The notes: a model not told the origin generated them from the sequence alone. Shown: positions 53,444 to 62,949, counted from the stretch's first letter. The stretch: 64,000 nucleotides of DNA from Clostridium sp. D53t1_180928_C8 (GCF_015667795.1 NZ_JADPEL010000016.1:1-64000); one strand, 5' to 3'. Numbers and translations are program-made.

Positions 53444-53863
53444 ATGAATATTGAACAATTAGGAAGACATATTTTAGTGGAATATTATAACTGTGACAAG
53501 GAATTACTAAAAGATCATGAGGCTATTGAAAAACATATGAATCAAGCTGCTTTAGAAGCTAATGCAACTATAGTAACAAGCTGCTTTCATAAGTTTAACC
53601 CATGGGGAGTAAGTGGCGCAGTTATAATACAAGAATCACATCTTACAATACACACATGGCCAGAGTATGGTTATGCATCAGTAGATTTATTTACTTGTGG
53701 TGATAGCGTTAATCCTTGGAGAGGATTTAAGTATCTTGAAAAAGCATTAAGTGCAGATAGAAGTGAATCTACAGAGGTCTCTAGAGGACTAGTCGATAAA
53801 ATTAGGACCTTTGGTGATGGTGAATATAATAATTTAACAATAACTCATAAGATGGAGGTTTAA
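53444..53863 (+). CDS. speD: S-adenosylmethionine decarboxylase proenzyme
   Basis: 139 residues, the short prokaryotic class. The autocatalytic site is ESHLTIHTWPE: cleavage is expected between Glu64 and Ser65, with Ser65 becoming the pyruvoyl group, His70 for processing and Cys85 in FTCGDSVNPW as proton donor. The enzyme makes decarboxylated S-adenosylmethionine, the aminopropyl donor for spermidine. ATG at 53444 has GGAGG eight bases upstream; the five-codon GTG-type extension does not. It is followed four bases later by speE. Confidence 0.97.
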   Translation: MNIEQLGRHILVEYYNCDKELLKDHEAIEKHMNQAALEANATIVTSCFHKFNPWGVSGAVIIQESHLTIHTWPEYGYASVDLFTCGDSVNPWRGFKYLEKALSADRSESTEVSRGLVDKIRTFGDGEYNNLTITHKMEV

Positions 53864-53867
53864 ATAG

Positions 53868-54716
53868 ATGAATATAGAATTATGGTATACTGAAAATCAA
53901 ACAGACAATGTTAACTTTTCAATGAAAGTAAAAAATCATCTTTATTCTGCTCAAAGTGATTTTCAAAAAATAGACATAATAGATACCTATGAATTTGGTA
54001 GAGTATTAATTATTGATAATTGGACTATGGTTACTGAAAAAGATGAGTTCATTTATCATGAAATGATAACACATGTGGCTTTAGCAACAAATCCTAATAT
54101 AAAAAACGTTCTAGTAATTGGTGCTGGTGATGGTGGTACTGTTAGAGAACTTACTAGATATAATAATATTACAAAAATAGATATGGTGGAAATAGACAAG
54201 CTAGTTGTTGATGCTTCTATTGAATACTTACCATTTACATCATGTAAATTAAATGATCCTAGAGTTAACTTATACTTTGAAGACGGAATTAAATTTGTTA
54301 AAGATAAAAAAAACTTATATGATTTAATTATAGTTGATTCTACCGATCCTATTGGTCCTGGAGAAGGTTTATTTACAACTGAGTTTTATACTGATTGTTA
54401 TAATGCATTAACTGATAAAGGTATATTGATTAATCAATGTGAAAGCCCTTACTATCCTAATAATGCATATGAAATGAAAAGATCTTATAAAAAGCTTAAT
54501 AGTTTATTTGATATTTGCAAAGCATATCAATACCATATGCCAACATATCCATCAGGTCATATGATATTCTCTTTTGCTTCAAAAACATTAGATCCAATTA
54601 AAGATTTAAATAGTGATGCTTGGAATTCCTTAGGACTTTCTACAAAATATTATAATACAGACATACATAAAGGTTCATTTGCATTACCTAATTATGTTAT
54701 AGAAATGCTTAAATAG
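53868..54716 (+). CDS. speE: spermidine synthase
   Basis: 282 residues. The binding loop for decarboxylated S-adenosylmethionine is VLVIGAGDGGTVRELTR, then KIDMVEIDKLVVDAS; the catalytic Asp segment is DLIIVDSTDPIGPGEGLFT. It adds an aminopropyl group to putrescine. The GGAGG ribosome binding site overlaps the last codons of speD, so the two are translationally coupled. No genes for putrescine synthesis are in the window. Confidence 0.96.
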   Translation: MNIELWYTENQTDNVNFSMKVKNHLYSAQSDFQKIDIIDTYEFGRVLIIDNWTMVTEKDEFIYHEMITHVALATNPNIKNVLVIGAGDGGTVRELTRYNNITKIDMVEIDKLVVDASIEYLPFTSCKLNDPRVNLYFEDGIKFVKDKKNLYDLIIVDSTDPIGPGEGLFTTEFYTDCYNALTDKGILINQCESPYYPNNAYEMKRSYKKLNSLFDICKAYQYHMPTYPSGHMIFSFASKTLDPIKDLNSDAWNSLGLSTKYYNTDIHKGSFALPNYVIEMLK

Positions 54717-54722
54717 GTAAAA

Positions 54723-54758
54723 GTGAAGGTTGAAACTATTATGTTCTTCAACCTTCAC
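54723..54758 (+). terminator. stem-loop after speE
   Basis: GTGAAGGTTGAA/TTCAACCTTCAC with a 12-base loop, seven bases past speE. No T-run follows closely, so it may be an end-protecting or weak terminator stem. Confidence 0.55.
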
Positions 54759-54777
54759 TCTTACCCAAACAAAAAAA

Positions 54778-54803
54778 GCCATAGTTACCTCTAACTATGA
54801 CTT
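54778..54803 (-). terminator. intrinsic terminator of the isc-mnmA operon
   Basis: CATAGTTA/TAACTATG stem followed on the minus strand by seven T, nine bases past the mnmA stop. Confidence 0.85.
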
Positions 54804-54811
54804 CTTATTTC

Positions 54812-55897
54812 TTATATTATACCAGCAATAATTCCTCCACCAACAACTTTGTTTCCTTGGTAGAAAACAACTGATTGGCCTTTTGTTATTGCTCTTTGTT
54901 TCTCTTTAAAACTTACTTTAACTTTCCCATCCCTTAAAGGTGAAATAACCGCTTCAGCAGGTCTTCCTGAATATCTAACCTTAGCTTCCACTGTTATTGG
55001 CTCCTCTAACTTATCAAATGGTATAAAGTTAAGATCTTTAGCAACTAAATCTGTCTTAAATATATCCTCTTCTGGTCCTAATACAACTTCATTCGTTCTA
55101 GGATTAATATCTGTTACAAATACTGGTCTTCCAAGAGCTATTCCTAATCCCTTTCTTTGACCTATTGTATAGTATACTATTCCCTTATGCTGACCTAGTA
55201 CATTTCCATTCTTATCAACAAAGTTTCCTGGAACAACTTCTAATGGTCTAGCTTCACTTATGTATCTACCATGATTATTATCAGGTATAAAGCAAATTTC
55301 TTCACTATCTTTTTTATTATATACTGTTAACCCTATTTCCTTAGCTATTTCTCTTATTCTATCCTTAGTATATTCTCCACAAGGCATAAGAGTATGTGCT
55401 AATTGTTCTTGCGTAAAGTTATATAATGCATATGTTTGGTCTTTTCTATCATCATCTGAACGTATTAAAGAATATCTTCCATTTTCATCTTGTTCAATTT
55501 TAGCATAATGACCAGTTGCAACATAATCAGCACCTATTCCTTGAGCTTTTCTTAATAATTCATCAAATTTTAAATGCTTATTACATGCTATACATGGATT
55601 TGGTGTTTTACCATCTATGTATTCCTGAACAAAATAATCAATAACTTTTTCTTTAAAGCTATCTCTAAAGTTCATTACATAAAAAGGAATTCCAATTCTA
55701 TTAGCAACTCTTCTTGCATCATCTACAGCTGAAAGTGAACAACATCCACCTTCTCTTTCTGTATAATCCTTATCTTCTTGCCATATTTGCATTGTAACAC
55801 CAATTACATCGTAACCTTGCTCTTTCAAAAGGTAAGCAGCAACGGAGCTATCAACTCCGCCACTCATACCTATAACTACTTTTTTCTTCTTTTCCAT
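54812..55897 (-). CDS. mnmA: tRNA-specific 2-thiouridylase MnmA
   Basis: 361 residues. PP-loop [20 protein letters not shown] near the N-terminus, the first catalytic Cys in [12 protein letters not shown] and the second in EEICFIPDN, and the C-terminal barrel ([15 protein letters not shown]). It puts sulfur on U34 of Glu, Gln and Lys tRNAs, taking it from a cysteine desulfurase. It is last in iscR-iscS-iscU-mnmA, so IscS is its likely donor. ATG at 55895-55897 with AGGTG; the one-codon longer frame begins TTG. Confidence 0.97.
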   Translation of the reverse strand: MEKKKKVVIGMSGGVDSSVAAYLLKEQGYDVIGVTMQIWQEDKDYTEREGGCCSLSAVDDARRVANRIGIPFYVMNFRDSFKEKVIDYFVQEYIDGKTPNPCIACNKHLKFDELLRKAQGIGADYVATGHYAKIEQDENGRYSLIRSDDDRKDQTYALYNFTQEQLAHTLMPCGEYTKDRIREIAKEIGLTVYNKKDSEEICFIPDNNHGRYISEARPLEVVPGNFVDKNGNVLGQHKGIVYYTIGQRKGLGIALGRPVFVTDINPRTNEVVLGPEEDIFKTDLVAKDLNFIPFDKLEEPITVEAKVRYSGRPAEAVISPLRDGKVKVSFKEKQRAITKGQSVVFYQGNKVVGGGIIAGII

Positions 55898-55917
55898 CAA
55901 ATCACACCTTAAGTTTT

Positions 55918-56361
55918 TTATTCGTGTCCGTGTACTGCATCATGTAATTCATCATGATCTGTTTCTTCGAATTCCCATCCGTCAGTGCTTAATCCAGCAT
56001 TCTTTCTGTAGTCATTAATTGCTTTGTGTATAGCTTCTTCAGCTAATACTGAACAGTGCATTTTTACTGGTGGAAGTCCATCTAAAGCTTCAGCAACAGC
56101 TTTATTTGATAATTCCCAAGCTTCTTCTAAAGTTTTTCCTTTAATCATTTCTGTAGCCATTGAAGATGAAGCTATAGCTGATCCACATCCAAAAGTTTGG
56201 AATTTAACATCTTTAACTATGTTATCTTCAACTTTTAAATAAACTCTCATTATATCTCCGCACTTAGCATTTCCAACTTCTCCAACACCGTTTGCGTCTT
56301 CAATTTCTCCTACATTTCTTGGATTTCTAAAATGGTCCATAACTTTATCTGTATATATCAT
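55918..56361 (-). CDS. iscU: iron-sulfur cluster scaffold IscU/NifU-like
   Basis: 147 residues. The three cluster-ligand Cys are in [21 protein letters not shown] and [14 protein letters not shown], with the conserved Asp two residues after the first. The C-terminal extension ([20 protein letters not shown]) is His- and acid-rich, typical of clostridial scaffolds. It receives sulfur from IscS and assembles clusters. It starts two bases after iscS. Confidence 0.95.
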   Translation of the reverse strand: MIYTDKVMDHFRNPRNVGEIEDANGVGEVGNAKCGDIMRVYLKVEDNIVKDVKFQTFGCGSAIASSSMATEMIKGKTLEEAWELSNKAVAEALDGLPPVKMHCSVLAEEAIHKAINDYRKNAGLSTDGWEFEETDHDELHDAVHGHE

Positions 56362-56363
56362 AA

Positions 56364-57548
56364 TTATTTTTCTCCCTTCTTAACAAAGTCACTCCATAAT
56401 GGTGACATATTTCTTATTCTTTGTATAATTGCAGGTAATACTTCTAAAACATAATCAACATCTTCTTCTGTTGATCCATCACCTAAAGTTAATCTTAATG
56501 ATCCATGAGCTAATTCATGTGGTAAACCTATTGCTAAAAGTACATGAGATGGGTCTAATGATCCTGATGTACATGCACTACCACTTGAAGCACAGATTCC
56601 TTCAAAATCTAATGATAATAAGATTGATTCACCCTCTATATAAGTAAATCTTACATTTGCATTACCAGGTAATCTCTTCTCACCTCTTGGTCCATTTAAA
56701 TATGAGTAAGGAACTTTTTCTAATATTCCATCTATAAGTTTATCCCTTAAAGCTGAAAGTCTTTCCATATGACCTTCAATATCTTTAGTAGCTAACTCTA
56801 TAGCTTTACCTAATCCAACAACAGCAGCAATATTTTCTGTTCCTGCTCTTCTAGATCTTTCTTGTCCTCCACCATGGATCAAGTTGTCTATTCTTACACC
56901 TTTTCTTATGTATAAAACACCTATTCCTTTAGGTCCATATATTTTATGACCTGCTAAAGATAAAAGGTCAATATTCATTTCTTTTACATCTACCGGAACA
57001 TTTCCTACTGCTTGAACTGCATCTGTATGGAATAAAACTTTTCTTTCTCTACAAATTGCACCGATTTCTTTTATAGGTTGAATAGTTCCAATTTCATTAT
57101 TAGCAAACATAATTGATACTAAAATAGTTTTATCTGTTATAGCATTTTTTAATTCTTCTAAATCAATAAATCCTTCTTCATTAACATCTAAGTATGTTAC
57201 TTCGAATCCGTTCTTTTCTAAATACTCACAAGTATGAAGAACTGCATGGTGTTCTATTTTAGTAGTAATTATATGATTACCTTTTTTTCTATGAGCTGAA
57301 GCAATACCTTTTATTGCCCAGTTATCAGCTTCAGATCCACCTCCCGTGAAGTAAACCTCACTCATATCACAATTTAAAGCTGTAGCAACTTGCCCTCTTG
57401 CTTTATCTATTGCCATCTTTGTTTCTCTTGATATTCCATAGAAAGATGATGGATTTCCAAACTTTTCTGTAAAATACGGCATCATTTCATTTAAAACCTC
57501 TGGTTTTACATAAGTAGTAGCCGCGTAATCCATATATACTGTTTTCAT
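56364..57548 (-). CDS. iscS: cysteine desulfurase IscS/NifS-like
   Basis: 394 residues. PLP Lys in LAGHKIYGPKGIG, N-terminal MDYAATTYVKPEVLNEM, GGGSEADNWAIKG, KIEHHAVLHTCEYL, and the sulfur-carrying Cys in ICASSGSACTSGSLDPSHVL. It removes sulfur from cysteine for clusters and for tRNA thiolation by MnmA. It is the second gene of the operon, three bases after iscR, with GAGGAG as ribosome binding site. Confidence 0.97.
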   Translation of the reverse strand: MKTVYMDYAATTYVKPEVLNEMMPYFTEKFGNPSSFYGISRETKMAIDKARGQVATALNCDMSEVYFTGGGSEADNWAIKGIASAHRKKGNHIITTKIEHHAVLHTCEYLEKNGFEVTYLDVNEEGFIDLEELKNAITDKTILVSIMFANNEIGTIQPIKEIGAICRERKVLFHTDAVQAVGNVPVDVKEMNIDLLSLAGHKIYGPKGIGVLYIRKGVRIDNLIHGGGQERSRRAGTENIAAVVGLGKAIELATKDIEGHMERLSALRDKLIDGILEKVPYSYLNGPRGEKRLPGNANVRFTYIEGESILLSLDFEGICASSGSACTSGSLDPSHVLLAIGLPHELAHGSLRLTLGDGSTEEDVDYVLEVLPAIIQRIRNMSPLWSDFVKKGEK

Positions 57549-57551
57549 ATA

Positions 57552-58001
57552 TTATTCACTCCTCTGTAACGTTAATGCTTCATTCTTTTCTTTAATTTTA
57601 TTGTAGTCATCTACTATATCTTGTAACGTTATGCCTTCCATAACCTCATCTATACTATTCTTTATTTTTGTCCATAAAAGTCTAGTTGCACAACAATCTA
57701 TATTATCACACGCAACCCCTTCAATACAATCTGCAATCTCTATAGGACCTTCAAGTACATACATTATATCTGAAATCTTAATTTCTTTTGGTTCCCTTCC
57801 CAATATATATCCACCTTGAGCTCCTCTTATACTATTTATAAGTTTTGCTTTCCTAAGTGGCGAAAACAACTGTTCTAAATAATATTCAGATATCCCTTGT
57901 CTTTGCGAAATAGTTTTTATTGATAGGGGAGAATCTCCATAATGTATTGCAAGTTCAACCATGGCTTTTACTCCATATCTTCCTTTAGTTGATAATTTCA
58001 C
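57552..58001 (-). CDS. iscR: Rrf2-family transcriptional regulator IscR
   Basis: 149 residues. Winged helix N-terminus MKLSTKGRYGVKAMVELAIH, SIKTISQRQGISEYYLEQLF, RKAKLINSIRGAQGGYIL. A Cys cluster near residues 92-105 (DCIEGVACDNIDCCATRLLW) would hold an iron-sulfur cluster, as in IscR. The start is GTG at 57999-58001 with GGGGTGAG upstream. It heads iscR-iscS-iscU-mnmA and probably controls the operon through the repeats at 58027-58093. Confidence 0.95.
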   Translation of the reverse strand: MKLSTKGRYGVKAMVELAIHYGDSPLSIKTISQRQGISEYYLEQLFSPLRKAKLINSIRGAQGGYILGREPKEIKISDIMYVLEGPIEIADCIEGVACDNIDCCATRLLWTKIKNSIDEVMEGITLQDIVDDYNKIKEKNEALTLQRSE

Positions 58002-58026
58002 TTTCTCACCCCTTATTCAGACTTTT

Positions 58027-58093
58027 TTGCTCTGCTTTATATTTATATCATACTAACTTACTCTGCTTTTGTCAACCATGATTTACTCTACTT
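58027..58093. promoter_or_regulatory. three direct repeats around the isc promoter, probable IscR sites
   Basis: On the minus strand AAGCAGAGCAA (58027-58037), AAGCAGAGTAA (58058-58068) and AAGTAGAGTAA (58083-58093) are spaced 31 and 25 bases apart. One is in the promoter spacer, one upstream and one near the start point. Confidence 0.6.
58047..58075 (-). promoter_or_regulatory. promoter of iscR-iscS-iscU-mnmA
   Basis: TTGACA (complement at 58070-58075), 17-base spacer, TATGAT (complement at 58047-58052). Confidence 0.7.
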
Positions 58094-58178
58094 CTAGCTT
58101 AATTTTAAAATTTTTTTATGTAAACTTTTCAACTCTTGATTATACTTATTTTATATATTTAGAAGATAATTATATATA

Positions 58179-59453
58179 TCATTCTTCAAGCATTATATCT
58201 AATATTTCTTTATCAGTTTCTTTCATACCCTCTTTTCCTAGTCTACCTACTGCCGTTATTGTTTCTTCAATATTCTCTTTTAGAATCCCTGTTTTAGGAC
58301 TATAACATTGTCCTTCCATTGCAAGATAATGACTCATCATACTTGCATCAACACTTGTAGCAATCTTAGCTGCACAAGATGCCTTTGCACCATCGCATAC
58401 TATACCAGATATATTAGCTAACGTATTTGTAACAGTCTTATTAATTTGCTCTAATGTTCCTCCTTCCAAATACGTAATAGCCGCTCCACTAGCACATCCT
58501 GCACTTACAGCTCCACAAAATGCTGAAAGCCTTCCTATTCCTGTTTTTTGATGTATTGTCATAAGATTCGAAAATATTAACCCTCTATATAACCTTTCTT
58601 CAGATAATCCTTTTTCCTTTGCATATATTATTACTGGAATTGAAGTTGCCATACCTTGATTTCCACTCCCTGAGTTAGTCATAACTGGCAGAGAACTACC
58701 ACTCATCCTAGCTTCAGAAGCTGCTGCTGCATAAACCTTAAGTTTAGTTACAATAGACTCTGGATAACACTTCATAAGCATTTTCCCTATTCCAACTCCA
58801 TATTCGCCCTTTAAGCCTTCTTCTGCTATCGTTATGTTATATTCAATTTGCTTGTCTAATAGCTCTTTTACATCATTAATATCTACACTATTTGCAAAAT
58901 CAAATATATCATTAACATTTAAAATGCTTCTATCAATAAATACACCTAAATATTTGCTTGGATCTTGATTTCCTTCAAATAATATTTCTCCATTTTTAAT
59001 TATTTTAGATATATTGTTATGTGCATATTTTATCTCTACTTCAGCACTATCATCTTCCGAATATACTTCCATTATTATATGTAACTGGATTTCTGTATCT
59101 AATCTTTCAACAAAGCAATATTCTTCTGCCATAAGCTTATTTGCTTCAATTATATGGTCTTCTTTAACTTCACTAATTACCTGTAACTCTTTATTGGGAT
59201 TTCCTGCTAAAACCCCAATTATAGCACTTGCCTTAATACCTACTAAATCTCCAGTATTAGGTACTGTTACACACATTGCATTCTTAACTATATTACCACT
59301 ACATTTTGCTATAATTTTTTGTGGCTTCTTACCTAAAACTTCTCTTGCTTTAGCTGCTGCATATGCTATAGCTATTGGCTCTGTACAGCCCATCGCCGGT
59401 ACTAATTCTTCTTTTAAAATTTGTAAATAATCATTGTACTTATCTTGCTTCAT
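58179..59453 (-). CDS. UPF0597 / L-cysteine desulfidase family protein
   Basis: 424 residues. N-terminal LVPAMGCTEPIAIAYAAAKA and KCSGNIVKNAMCVTVPNTGD are diagnostic of UPF0597, with conserved Cys residues later in IVCDGAKASCAAKIATSV and SGCASGAA-like AGCASGAAITYL, which in this family hold an iron-sulfur cluster. Members such as CyuA/CdsB break cysteine to sulfide, pyruvate and ammonia; others are annotated as serine dehydratase-like. Being near isc and asr genes, a sulfur role is likely but inferred. ATG at 59451-59453 has GGGGGAAG; the five-codon longer start overlaps it. Confidence 0.85.
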   Translation of the reverse strand: MKQDKYNDYLQILKEELVPAMGCTEPIAIAYAAAKAREVLGKKPQKIIAKCSGNIVKNAMCVTVPNTGDLVGIKASAIIGVLAGNPNKELQVISEVKEDHIIEANKLMAEEYCFVERLDTEIQLHIIMEVYSEDDSAEVEIKYAHNNISKIIKNGEILFEGNQDPSKYLGVFIDRSILNVNDIFDFANSVDINDVKELLDKQIEYNITIAEEGLKGEYGVGIGKMLMKCYPESIVTKLKVYAAAASEARMSGSSLPVMTNSGSGNQGMATSIPVIIYAKEKGLSEERLYRGLIFSNLMTIHQKTGIGRLSAFCGAVSAGCASGAAITYLEGGTLEQINKTVTNTLANISGIVCDGAKASCAAKIATSVDASMMSHYLAMEGQCYSPKTGILKENIEETITAVGRLGKEGMKETDKEILDIMLEE

Positions 59454-59485
59454 TTTTTCTTCCCCCATGTTTTTAAATTATTTTT

Positions 59486-60751
59486 CTATCTTTTAATTCT
59501 ATCCCAATAATCCTTTGTTACTTTTTCAAATTTATTATCTCCATATTCATAATAAACTTTATTCTTTATATTATCAGGTAAGTATTGTTGATTAACATAA
59601 TGATTAGGATAACTATGTGGATATTTATATTCAACTCCTCTTCCCATTTTACAAGCACCACTATAATGTGCATCCTTTAAATGGTTAGGTATATCCCCTA
59701 TAGTCATATTTTCTAAATCATTTAATGCTGAATCTATTGCTAAATATGCTGAATTCGACTTTGGACTTGTTGCTAAAAGTATAGTGGCTTCTGCAAGTGG
59801 TATTCTAGCTTCTGGAAAACCTAATTCTCTAGCTGAATCAACTAATGACTTAACTATTAAACTTGCTTGCGGATAAGCTAATCCAATATCTTCTGCTGCA
59901 ATTACCTGAAGTCTTCTACATATTGAAATTAAATCTCCTGCTTTAACAAGCCTAGCTAAATAATGAATTGCTGCATCTGCATCACTTCCGCGTATTGATT
60001 TCTGAAAAGCACTAAGTATATCATAATGAGCATCTCCATCACTATCATATCCTATAACCTTACTTTGAGTTGAATCTCTTACTACATCTAAATCTATTAA
60101 AATAATACCTTCACTATTTGGTTTTGTAGAATTTAACGCAACCTCTAATCCATTTATAGCTTTTCTAACATCGCCATTGCAATATGATGCTAAATAATCA
60201 ACTGCTTCATCTTTTACAGCTAACTTTATCTCATTATAATCTTTACTTCTAATATTAATAGCTCTATATATTGCTTTTTTTACATCATCTTCACTAATTG
60301 GCTTAAATTCAAAAATTGTAGATCTTGATAATAATGCCTTAAATATATAAAAATATGGATTTTCTGTAGTCGATGCAATAAGTGTTATTCTTCCATCCTC
60401 AATATATTCTAGTAAAGATTGTTGTTGCTTTTTATTGAAATTTTGAATTTCATCTAAATAAAGGAGTATTCCATTAACACCTAAGAAGGTATCTAGTTCC
60501 TTAGTTATCTCTTGAATATCCTTTAAAGATGCATTTGTTGCATTAAGTTTATAAAATCTTTTTCCTGCCTTTTCTGCTATTATATTAGCAACAGTGGTTT
60601 TTCCAACACCAGGTGGCCCATAAAATATCATATTTGATATTCTTCCACTTTTAACTATCCTATCTAAAATTTTATTTTCTCCTAATATATGTTGTTGACC
60701 ATAAACTTCACTTAACTGTTTAGGTCTTATTAAATCCGCTAATGGTTTCAT
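59486..60751 (-). CDS. rarA: replication-associated recombination protein RarA/MgsA
   Basis: 421 residues. AAA+ ATPase: Walker A YGPPGVGKTTVANIIAEKAG, Walker B LLYLDEIQNFNKKQQQ, sensor 1 TLIASTTENPYF, arginine finger LLSRSTIFEFKP, then the tetramerisation part ACKMGRGVEYKYPHSYPNHY. It acts at stalled replication forks and at DNA ends. GAGGTGAA ribosome binding site. It lies 33 bases before the cysteine desulfidase gene and may be cotranscribed. Confidence 0.95.
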   Translation of the reverse strand: MKPLADLIRPKQLSEVYGQQHILGENKILDRIVKSGRISNMIFYGPPGVGKTTVANIIAEKAGKRFYKLNATNASLKDIQEITKELDTFLGVNGILLYLDEIQNFNKKQQQSLLEYIEDGRITLIASTTENPYFYIFKALLSRSTIFEFKPISEDDVKKAIYRAINIRSKDYNEIKLAVKDEAVDYLASYCNGDVRKAINGLEVALNSTKPNSEGIILIDLDVVRDSTQSKVIGYDSDGDAHYDILSAFQKSIRGSDADAAIHYLARLVKAGDLISICRRLQVIAAEDIGLAYPQASLIVKSLVDSARELGFPEARIPLAEATILLATSPKSNSAYLAIDSALNDLENMTIGDIPNHLKDAHYSGACKMGRGVEYKYPHSYPNHYVNQQYLPDNIKNKVYYEYGDNKFEKVTKDYWDRIKR

Positions 60752-60884
60752 TACTTCACCTCAAAGTATTTTACTAGTTATAAGTATAACATAATATTAT
60801 AAATGTAATTACTACCTATATATATTAGTAAGATTTTTTTTAGATTTCAATATTTAAGTTAATATACAATTCTTTATTATACGC

Positions 60885-60920
60885 AAAAAAGCTAAGAATT
60901 ATAAAATCCTTAGCTTCTTT
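60885..60920 (-). terminator. intrinsic terminator of the CAP-domain gene
   Basis: A-run, GCTAAG, loop, CTTAGC, T-rich tail on the minus strand, about 65 bases past the CAP gene stop. Confidence 0.7.
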
Positions 60921-60983
60921 ACTTTAAATAGCTTGTCTTATTTTTTTAACACACCTATTTTTTTATTTTATATATCAAAATTC

Positions 60984-61925
60984 TTACTTATAAAACTCTT
61001 GAGTAGCGTATACTCTGTTTCCACTCTTATATACACCTACACCTATACTTGAGAAGTTTGTAGATAAAATATTTGCTCTATGTCCTGATGAATTCATCCA
61101 TTTTGTCATGATTTTATCTGCAATTGCATTTGGATCAGTCATACCACCTACATATGCTATATTTTCTCCCCATGCTCTATAAGTTACTCCATCTTTTTTC
61201 ATTTGAGTAGTTATTAAGTTTCCACTTAAATCTTCATGGCTGAAATAGTTGTTATCACCCATATCTTGTGATTTTATTCTAGCATACTTTTCCATTGTTG
61301 TATTATATGTTAATGCTGGAACTCCTGCTTTCGCTCTTTCTTCATTAACCTTATTAAATATAGCTTGTTCTACTTGTGCCATAAAGTTTGTAGAAGTACT
61401 TGTCCCATTATCTACACTTGGTGTTTCATCTACTACTGGTGCATCCGGAACACTTGGTGTCTCATCCACTACTGGTGTATCTGGAACGCTTGGTGTTTCA
61501 TCTACACTTGGTGTATCTGGAGTACTTGGCGTTTGATCTACACTTGGTGTATCTGGAGTACTTGGTGTCTCATCTACTGCTGGTGTATCTGGAGTATTTG
61601 GTGTTTCTATATCCCCACTTGGTGGATTCACAGTACCATTACTTCCACTTCCATTATTAGGTCTATTTATAGTTCCACCAATAATTATTGTTCCATGTTG
61701 TCCATTCCCCCACCAAAATCCTTTGAAATTTGATTCATTTAAAAGACTTCCTGAAATACTACATCCATTTTTACTATTTGAACTTGTCCCTAAAATATCG
61801 CTCAACTTAATTATATTAATATTACTCTTCTCTTGTGAACGATCTTTAACAGCTGCAAAGGTTGATGTACCTGCTCCTCCTAGCACTGTTAATGTAACTA
61901 TACTGGCAATTAGTTTATTCTTCAT
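60984..61925 (-). CDS. secreted CAP/SCP-domain protein (YkwD-like) with Pro-rich repeats
   Basis: 313 residues. Signal peptide at residues 1-25 (MKNKLIASIVTLTVLGGAGT). Residues 85-165 are a Pro/Asp/Thr/Val-rich stalk with five copies of a 12-residue unit. The C-terminal 125 residues form a CAP domain: FNKVNEERAKAGVPALTYN, YFSHEDLSGN, WGENIAYVGG, MNSSGHRANILSTNFSSIGV and YATQEFYK. Likely spore-coat, surface or secreted role, substrate unknown. ATG at 61923-61925 has AAGGAG; the GTG three codons earlier lies within it. Confidence 0.9.
   Translation of the reverse strand: MKNKLIASIVTLTVLGGAGTSTFAAVKDRSQEKSNINIIKLSDILGTSSNSKNGCSISGSLLNESNFKGFWWGNGQHGTIIIGGTINRPNNGSGSNGTVNPPSGDIETPNTPDTPAVDETPSTPDTPSVDQTPSTPDTPSVDETPSVPDTPVVDETPSVPDAPVVDETPSVDNGTSTSTNFMAQVEQAIFNKVNEERAKAGVPALTYNTTMEKYARIKSQDMGDNNYFSHEDLSGNLITTQMKKDGVTYRAWGENIAYVGGMTDPNAIADKIMTKWMNSSGHRANILSTNFSSIGVGVYKSGNRVYATQEFYK
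61413..61592 (-). repeat. 5 x 36-bp in-frame tandem repeat
   Basis: Five adjacent units of 36 bp, each coding a version of PDTPsVDETPSv (variable residues lower case), in the stalk of the CAP-domain protein. Units differ by a few bases, so it is not a recent pure expansion. Length change keeps the frame. Confidence 0.9.
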
Positions 61926-62198
61926 CTGTACCACTCCTTTTTATTTTTTCGAGTATATTTAAATACCCAATATCTTATTAGTTAAAGTACTTTTTACTTT
62001 TACTAACGCTGCCACTTACAGTTATAACACAGCTTTTCCATTTTTATTATAGTAGATTGACTCCTTACATCCCTTAATTTTCATTTTAAAGATTTTATTA
62101 TCTTTATATCCATTAATATCATAATTAAATTTTCGCATTTTTACTGACCTTAAAGCAATTTAGAAATATATTACATGGTTTATACTTCTAGGTATTTT

Positions 62199-62693
62199 TT
62201 AGTTATTTTTAATGAAATTTTTGTTTTCATTTTGAGCAATTTCCAAACTATCATATTCCTTCACACTTTCAATGTAAAATTTGCTTTTACTTTTTTTTAA
62301 TACTACCTCTACTGGAACATCATTGCCTTCAGCAGTATCGTAACCTTCTTCTACTCCATCACTTTCTAACGTTGTTGCTTGCGCTTCCATATCTATAAGT
62401 AAACATAAATTATATTTACCATCATCTCTGCTAATTCCTATAACCTCACTTTCGTATTTATTTAATACTACATTTCCTATATAATAACTATAAAATATTA
62501 CATAATTAGACTCATTAAAAGTTGTATTATCTATATATTCACTAACCTCATCATCATAATCACCATTATAAGATAATACCTTATCAACAACTTCTTTCAT
62601 TTCTTCTATATCTTTTTGTGATATATTGCTTCCGCTACACATAACCATATATATGTTTAGTAAAACTAATAAAAAAGCTAATATTTTTTTCAT
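62199..62693 (-). CDS. secreted or membrane-anchored hypothetical protein
   Basis: 164 residues from ATG at 62691-62693. N-terminal MKKILAFLLVLLNIYMVMC is a signal peptide ending in Cys19 before SGSNIS; the residues before Cys do not fit a strict lipobox, so lipidation is uncertain. The mature part is acidic (IEEMKEVVDKVLSYNGDYDDE) with a central beta region (YVIFYSYYIGNVVLNKYESE). Family not recognised. GGGAGTGAT ribosome binding site. Confidence 0.65.
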   Translation of the reverse strand: MKKILAFLLVLLNIYMVMCSGSNISQKDIEEMKEVVDKVLSYNGDYDDEVSEYIDNTTFNESNYVIFYSYYIGNVVLNKYESEVIGISRDDGKYNLCLLIDMEAQATTLESDGVEEGYDTAEGNDVPVEVVLKKSKSKFYIESVKEYDSLEIAQNENKNFIKNN

Positions 62694-62892
62694 ATCACTC
62701 CCACCCATCTCTGTATATATTTTTTCATTTTCTATATATACTTATGTAAAATAGCATTGTCATATGAATAAACACTATGAAAATTAATTAAAGTTCCAAA
62801 TATTAATTTAGTCAGCTTAACTTATAAATTTTACCCATATCAAAAAAGATTACTGTTTCCCTCAAATATAAGTTTCATTTGTTAAATTACAT

Positions 62893-62934
62893 AAAAAAAG
62901 AGCTATAACATGCTCTTTAATCATGTTATAACTC
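62893..62934 (-). terminator. intrinsic terminator of the asr genes
   Basis: GAGCTATAACATG paired with CATGTTATAACTC (one mismatch), then a T-run on the minus strand, 16 bases past asrC. Confidence 0.85.
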
Positions 62935-62949
62935 CTTATGCTAATTATA

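Noticed and set aside
61413-61592. Regular 36-bp repeats as a CRISPR array
   Set aside because: Units are directly adjacent without spacers and code an in-frame protein repeat; no cas genes nearby.
61249-61733. Several plus-strand frames rich in Val, Ser, His and Trp
   Set aside because: All are antisense shadows of the 36-bp repeat in the CAP-domain gene.
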